64,000 nucleotides of DNA, from contig NZ_SGXG01000001.1 of the NCBI RefSeq assembly GCF_004216715.1, positions 2,464,501 through 2,528,500 on the forward strand. Reading direction: 5' to 3'. The stretch is from Cecembia calidifontis. GTDB taxonomy: Bacteria; Bacteroidota; Bacteroidia; Cytophagales; Cyclobacteriaceae. Positions within the stretch are counted from its first letter, which is position 1. Every line of letters starts with the position of its first letter. The notes below the pieces were generated by a model. That model saw nothing but the letters and a program-made list of their open reading frames with translations. It was not told where the DNA came from and did no database searches. The translations under genes and the position numbers were made by a program. Of the stretch, positions 60,421-64,000 are shown piece after piece.

Positions 60421-61911
60421 ATGAGAAGATTATTATTAGGTTACGATATAGGGAGCTCCTCGGTAAAGGCCACGCTGTTGGACGCAGATACAGGGAAAGT
60501 GGTCGCATCAGAAGGTCTTCCAAAAGTAGAAATGCCGATCGCTGCACCCCAAAAAGACTGGGCCGAGCAGGATCCTGAAATGTGGTGGAAATACATCGTT
60601 GAAACCACCCAAGCAGTTACTCGGCAGGCCCAAGTGAAATCGGGAGAGCTGAAGGCCATTGGGATTTCCTATCAGATGCATGGGTTGGTGTGTGTGGACA
60701 AAGAAGGGAAAGTGTTACGTCCATCTATCATTTGGTGTGACAGCAGGGCAGTAGCCATTGGCAATAAAGCCTTTGAGGTTTTGGGAGAAGGATATTGTTT
60801 GTCTAATCTCTTGAATTCTCCAGGCAATTTCACAGCTTCCAAACTCAGGTGGGTGCAGGAAAATGAGCCAGAGCTTTATGCGAAAATCCATAAAATCATG
60901 CTTCCTGGGGACTACATAGCCATGAAGCTGAGCAGTGAGATCAAAACTTCGGAGACAGGTTTGTCAGAGGGGATCTTTTGGGATTTCAAAGAAAATGGCG
61001 TTTCTAAAAAATTATTGGATTATTATAAAATTGACTCCAGCCTTCTGGCAGAAGTGGTGCCCTCATTCAGCCATCAAGGTACTGTCACCTCACAAGCAGC
61101 GGATATATTAGGAATAGATGCGGGAGTACCTATTACTTATCGGGCAGGAGATCAGCCCAATAATGCTTTTTCTTTGAATGTATTGGAAGAAGGAGAACTG
61201 GCTACTACGGCAGGGACTTCAGGGACGGTCTATGGGGTAAGCAATTCACCCGTTTACGATCCCCAATCCAGGGTCAATACCTTTGTTCACGTCAATCATA
61301 GCCAAAAAGATCCGCGATACGGTGTACTGCTCTGTATCAATGGAACGGGGATTTTGAACAGTTGGATTAAGCGGTTGATAGGAGGGGAGGCCATCACTTA
61401 TCCTCAAATGAATGATTTGGCGAGTGAAACGGCCATTGGGGCAGAGGGGTTAAGTTTTATTCCTTTTGGCAACGGTGTGGAAAGGATCATGCAGAACAAG
61501 CCGGTAGGTGCACATATGATTGGGCTGAATTTGCTGCAGCATGACAGAAGGCATGTGCTCAGGGCGGTCCAAGAAGGCATTGTTTCTTCCCTTAAGTATG
61601 GTTTTGATATTATGAAAGCCATGGGATTGAACCTGAATACCGTGAAAGCCGGTAAGGCCAATATGTTTCTCAGTCCTTTGTTTAGAGAAGCATTTGTCAA
61701 TATGAACCAAGTGAGTTTGGAGTTATACGATACCGATGGTTCCCAGGGAGCTGCCAGGGGGGCTGGAATAGGTGCCGGTATTTATGCGGATGCGAAGGAA
61801 GCCTTTGCCGGTCTGGAGCGTTTGTCCGTGTTTGAACCGGAGAAAGAGAAGGTAGCGGCATACACTGAGGTATATGGGCAGTGGAAAGCTGCACTTTCCA
61901 AGGTGATGTAA
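60421..61911 (+). CDS. xylB: Xylulokinase
   Basis: 496-residue FGGY-family kinase that converts D-xylulose to xylulose 5-phosphate for the pentose phosphate route. ATP-site motif LLGYDIGSSSVKATLLD, substrate-site WCDSRAV, YQMHGLV, AGDQPNNAF with the catalytic Asp, and TTAGTSGTVYG. Follows the symporter gene after three bases. No xylose isomerase gene was found in the window. Confidence 0.94.
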   Translation: MRRLLLGYDIGSSSVKATLLDADTGKVVASEGLPKVEMPIAAPQKDWAEQDPEMWWKYIVETTQAVTRQAQVKSGELKAIGISYQMHGLVCVDKEGKVLRPSIIWCDSRAVAIGNKAFEVLGEGYCLSNLLNSPGNFTASKLRWVQENEPELYAKIHKIMLPGDYIAMKLSSEIKTSETGLSEGIFWDFKENGVSKKLLDYYKIDSSLLAEVVPSFSHQGTVTSQAADILGIDAGVPITYRAGDQPNNAFSLNVLEEGELATTAGTSGTVYGVSNSPVYDPQSRVNTFVHVNHSQKDPRYGVLLCINGTGILNSWIKRLIGGEAITYPQMNDLASETAIGAEGLSFIPFGNGVERIMQNKPVGAHMIGLNLLQHDRRHVLRAVQEGIVSSLKYGFDIMKAMGLNLNTVKAGKANMFLSPLFREAFVNMNQVSLELYDTDGSQGAARGAGIGAGIYADAKEAFAGLERLSVFEPEKEKVAAYTEVYGQWKAALSKVM

Positions 61912-62231
61912 ACAGTTTCAGGTCTTTCTTTTTGGACCACAATAGTGACAAAAGGAAACAGAGGCTGTCTCATAAGTCAATGCATTAAAACATTATCCAA
62001 ATTATATTTGGTATTTTATTAGTGGGGCTTTGTGTCTTAGAGACTTCGTGGCATTTTTTTTGCCACAAAGTCACAAAGGTATTGATTTTAAACAGAAATT
62101 TGTTTTGGCAACAAATCTAAAGGTCAATTTATAAGACAGCCTCTGTTAATTTATTTCTGAACCACACAATGCTGTCCTAAATAATTTTTTCTTCTCTAAG
62201 AATATTAGCTTAGAGGTAATTGTGAAGTGAT
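61912..62231. other. 320-bp gene-free region after xylB
   Basis: Apart from the 191-bp inverted-repeat element and the left end of the IS4 copy (from 62167) nothing was recognised; no ORF. Confidence 0.5.
61957..62147. repeat. 191-bp inverted-repeat element (MITE-like)
   Basis: Arms AACAGAGGCTGTCTCATAA (61957-61975) and TTATAAGACAGCCTCTGTT (62129-62147) are reverse complements with one mismatch over 19 bases. The interior holds another hairpin, CGTGGC-A-T-run-GCCAC near 62048-62068, and a CACAAAGTCACAAAGG string. No coding sequence and no clear target duplication. It may be a non-autonomous element or a large transcription-ending structure after xylB. Confidence 0.6.
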
Positions 62232-63499
62232 TTATTTATAATCTGGAAAAAGAACCCCCTGTGGGTTATATTTTGGGGGTTTGTCATGATCTTCAAAAGG
62301 TCTGTCCAGCCAATTTTGCAATTCAATTTTGACGAAAATATTCAATCTGATAAATGCTACTAGATTTGACAGATGCCATCCGTATTTTGCGGATGCTTTC
62401 ATTGCTTTTAACAGTAAAATTGTAATCAAGGCAGTCCATATCTGTATCATTACTGCGTTTTTTGAAGTTCCAATGAATGTCTTAATGTGGAGTAGCTGCT
62501 TAATATCCCTGAAAAAAACTTCAATTTCCCACCTTGATTTATAAAGGTCTCCGATTGTCTGTGCTGCCCAGGTGAAGTTGTTGGTGATGATTTCTATGGT
62601 CTGTTGGTTTTTCTCGTCCCAGACTGCCACTCTTCTGAGTTTTTTAGGATACTTAGTCTTAGACTGTGGGTTGGTCAGTTCTATTTCTTGGTCAATTAGA
62701 ACATGCTGTGCCATTTTTTCTGGCAGTTCCCGTTCGCTGATCACGGTGTAAGCCAGGTTGTCCTTATGCCTTATGACAAAGAATACCCCTTTGCTGTCCC
62801 AAATATTTAGCATCGGAAAGTCATTGTAGTACCTGTCTGCGACGATAACAGAACCTTTTTCCAAAGGTATATTGTAAGCACCTTTATTATCCGCTACGCT
62901 TCCTTCTGTAATGTTCACATAAGCAGGAAGTTTACCATCATAATCTAACAGGGTATGCATCTTAACAGCGCCCTTTTTAGTGCGGAATGTGGCCCAGTCG
63001 AAGACAGAAAGGCAAAGGCTTATGACTGTTGCATCTAAAAGATATACTGGCACCTTGATTTTAAGTTTGACACGCCTGAGTGATGCCTGCTGTCCTAAAC
63101 TTCCCAAAAGAGAATAATAAAGGTCTTTAAAAAGATCAGCATCTCTCCGCTTGTTCTGATAGCTGATACTTGACTTGGAAGGAGCCTTTGAAATCCCAAG
63201 ATGGTTTAGGTTCCCCGTAGCTGAACGAAGACCATTGGATATATCTCTTACCGATGTGCTTTTTGCAAAATGACAGAAAAGCATTGATACTAGATGTGTC
63301 CAGCTATCAAAACCTTTACAACCTTTATCTGTCTGCTTATCTTGAACCAGTTTTTTGAAAGTTGAACGGTCAATCTTTTTAATAATCTGTGAAAACAATG
63401 TAATATTACACATGAGAGGTCTTTGTTTTTGGTGCAAACCCAAAATACACATTTTGGGCAAAAATTCAGACCTCTCATTTTTTATTTAGGACGCTATTG
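62167..63499 (-). mobile_element. IS4-family insertion sequence, copy 2 (1333 bp)
   Basis: Same length, ends and reading frames as copy 1 at 33142-34474 and in the same orientation. The 9-bp duplication TGAACCACA (62158-62166, 63500-63508) is different from that of copy 1, which proves the element's borders. It inserted at the edge of the palindrome at 63502-63581, 19 bases after the 191-bp inverted-repeat element. Confidence 0.93.
62232..63413 (-). CDS. IS4-family transposase (copy 2)
   Basis: 393-residue protein identical to that of copy 1, with the DUF4372-type N-terminus and the YKSRWEIEVFFRDIK signature. Intact. Confidence 0.93.
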   Translation of the reverse strand: MCNITLFSQIIKKIDRSTFKKLVQDKQTDKGCKGFDSWTHLVSMLFCHFAKSTSVRDISNGLRSATGNLNHLGISKAPSKSSISYQNKRRDADLFKDLYYSLLGSLGQQASLRRVKLKIKVPVYLLDATVISLCLSVFDWATFRTKKGAVKMHTLLDYDGKLPAYVNITEGSVADNKGAYNIPLEKGSVIVADRYYNDFPMLNIWDSKGVFFVIRHKDNLAYTVISERELPEKMAQHVLIDQEIELTNPQSKTKYPKKLRRVAVWDEKNQQTIEIITNNFTWAAQTIGDLYKSRWEIEVFFRDIKQLLHIKTFIGTSKNAVMIQIWTALITILLLKAMKASAKYGWHLSNLVAFIRLNIFVKIELQNWLDRPFEDHDKPPKYNPQGVLFPDYK

Positions 63500-63501
63500 T
63501 G

Positions 63502-63581
63502 AACCACAAAATATAAGTGCCCGTGCTTTTGATGATGGGCTTATAATCATACTTTTGTGACTCTTATCTCCTTTTGTGGTT
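63502..63581. repeat. 80-bp nested palindrome beside IS4 copy 2
   Basis: Outer arms AACCACAAAA (63502-63511) / TTTTGTGGTT (63572-63581); inner arms TATAAGTGCCC (63512-63522) / GGGCTTATA (63537-63545) with one unpaired base. Could form a branched hairpin at the 3' side of the sugar kinase gene. Confidence 0.5.
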
Positions 63582-63623
63582 AATTTCATGATTTTTTTAG
63601 ATCAAGATGATGCAAAATGATTG

Positions 63624-64000
63624 TCACTTTGCAGCCTCTTTCACCCTCAACACATCTTCTATCTCATACCTTGGTGTGCCTCCCTTTTGGGTAGCGACAT
63701 AGGCTCCCATCGCACAGGCAAAATCCAAAATATCTTGAGGTCTTTTTCCTTCCAGATATGTCTTGACAAAACCACTGAGAAATGCATCCCCTGAACCTAC
63801 TGTATCTTCTACTTTTACGCTGTATCCGGGATGGGAGGTGATGTTACCTTCCTGATAGATCATAGCCCCTTTGTCCCCCAAGGTGATGCAGACCATCGAA
63901 ATGGGGAAGTGTTCTGTCAAATAAGCACAGACCATTTTGGACTTTTCCAGATGTGTGGATTTCTCGGGCAAATCAATATCAAAGTAGTCGGCCACTATGA
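63624..64000 (-). CDS. PfkB-family sugar kinase (5' end outside window)
   Basis: C-terminal part, about 125 codons, of a ribokinase/fructokinase-family protein. The PfkB signature 2 with the catalytic Asp is seen in VEDTVGSGDAFLSGF, preceded by CITLGDKGAMIY. The frame is open to the last base of the window; the GTG at 63995 is only an internal Val, as full-length proteins have about 300 residues. Substrate (fructose is the usual one for this form) cannot be told from this part. Confidence 0.88.
   Translation of the reverse strand, partial: IVADYFDIDLPEKSTHLEKSKMVCAYLTEHFPISMVCITLGDKGAMIYQEGNITSHPGYSVKVEDTVGSGDAFLSGFVKTYLEGKRPQDILDFACAMGAYVATQKGGTPRYEIEDVLRVKEAAK

Noticed and set aside
33142..63499. 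Composite transposon between the two IS4 copies
   Set aside because: Each copy has its own 9-bp duplication, so they inserted separately; a composite unit would share one duplication across the outer ends. The 29 kb between them are core genes.

Overview
The window comes from a Bacteroidota chromosome, most likely order Cytophagales, family Cyclobacteriaceae (Algoriphagus-like). This placement is inference. It rests on the gene families seen (DUF4924, BBP2-type porin, exported M14 and S9 peptidases, SUF operon order), on repeated matches to the Bacteroidota promoter box TAnnTTTG just upstream of genes, and on the near absence of Shine-Dalgarno sequences. The sequence is moderately AT-rich with T-tract hairpin terminators between many genes.

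Layout. 1-4.7 kb: tsaE end, an alanine-dehydrogenase-like gene, an orphan response regulator, inorganic pyrophosphatase and an outer-membrane porin. 4.2-12 kb: AcpH-like phosphodiesterase, SF1 helicase, DUF4924 protein, lepA, folD, tRNA-Leu(GAG), and an exported DsrE-like protein. 12-17.5 kb: rnhB, a large GH63-type glycosidase, a glycosyltransferase and an LpxH-like phosphatase. 17.7-30.7 kb: an NtrY/NtrC-type two-component pair, SlyD-like FKBP, a second LpxH-like gene, ftsH, rsfS, birA, ahcY, an esterase, a haem-motif lipoprotein and rsmE. 30.8-35.9 kb: deaD with a long leader, an acyl-CoA-binding protein, an IS4-family element and citrate synthase. 36.1-43 kb: a complete suf operon (sufB-C-D-S-E, a SufT-like gene and a bacilliredoxin) with an Lrp/AsnC regulator upstream. 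43.3-48.9 kb: a small periplasmic protein and two large exported peptidases (M14, S9).

48.9-53.5 kb is the most disturbed part. An IS1634-family element is flanked by perfect 357-bp direct copies of the 3' end of the S9 peptidase gene plus its terminator. Right next to it an IS1380-family element (1665 bp, TACTTC duplication) has cut an NlpE/META-domain lipoprotein gene in two. Both halves can be read and rejoined in frame to a 273-residue protein. A second copy of the IS4-family element, apparently identical to the first, lies at 62.2-63.5 kb with its own 9-bp duplication.

53.5-64 kb: formate-tetrahydrofolate ligase (one-carbon partner of FolD), then a xylan/xylose cluster: GH10 xylanase and GH67 alpha-glucuronidase on one strand, and divergently a sodium/sugar symporter and xylulokinase. 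Xylan fragments would be cut outside the cytoplasm, imported and phosphorylated; xylose isomerase is not in the window. The region after xylulokinase is filled with inverted repeats and the IS4 copy, and the window ends inside a PfkB-family sugar kinase.

No CRISPR array, phage or obvious defence island was seen. The best candidates for something notable are the long duplication made by the IS1634-type element, the broken META gene, a 37-nt hairpin over the start codon of the S9 peptidase, and the deaD leader with a Shine-Dalgarno-like AGGAGG and an overlapping upstream ORF.
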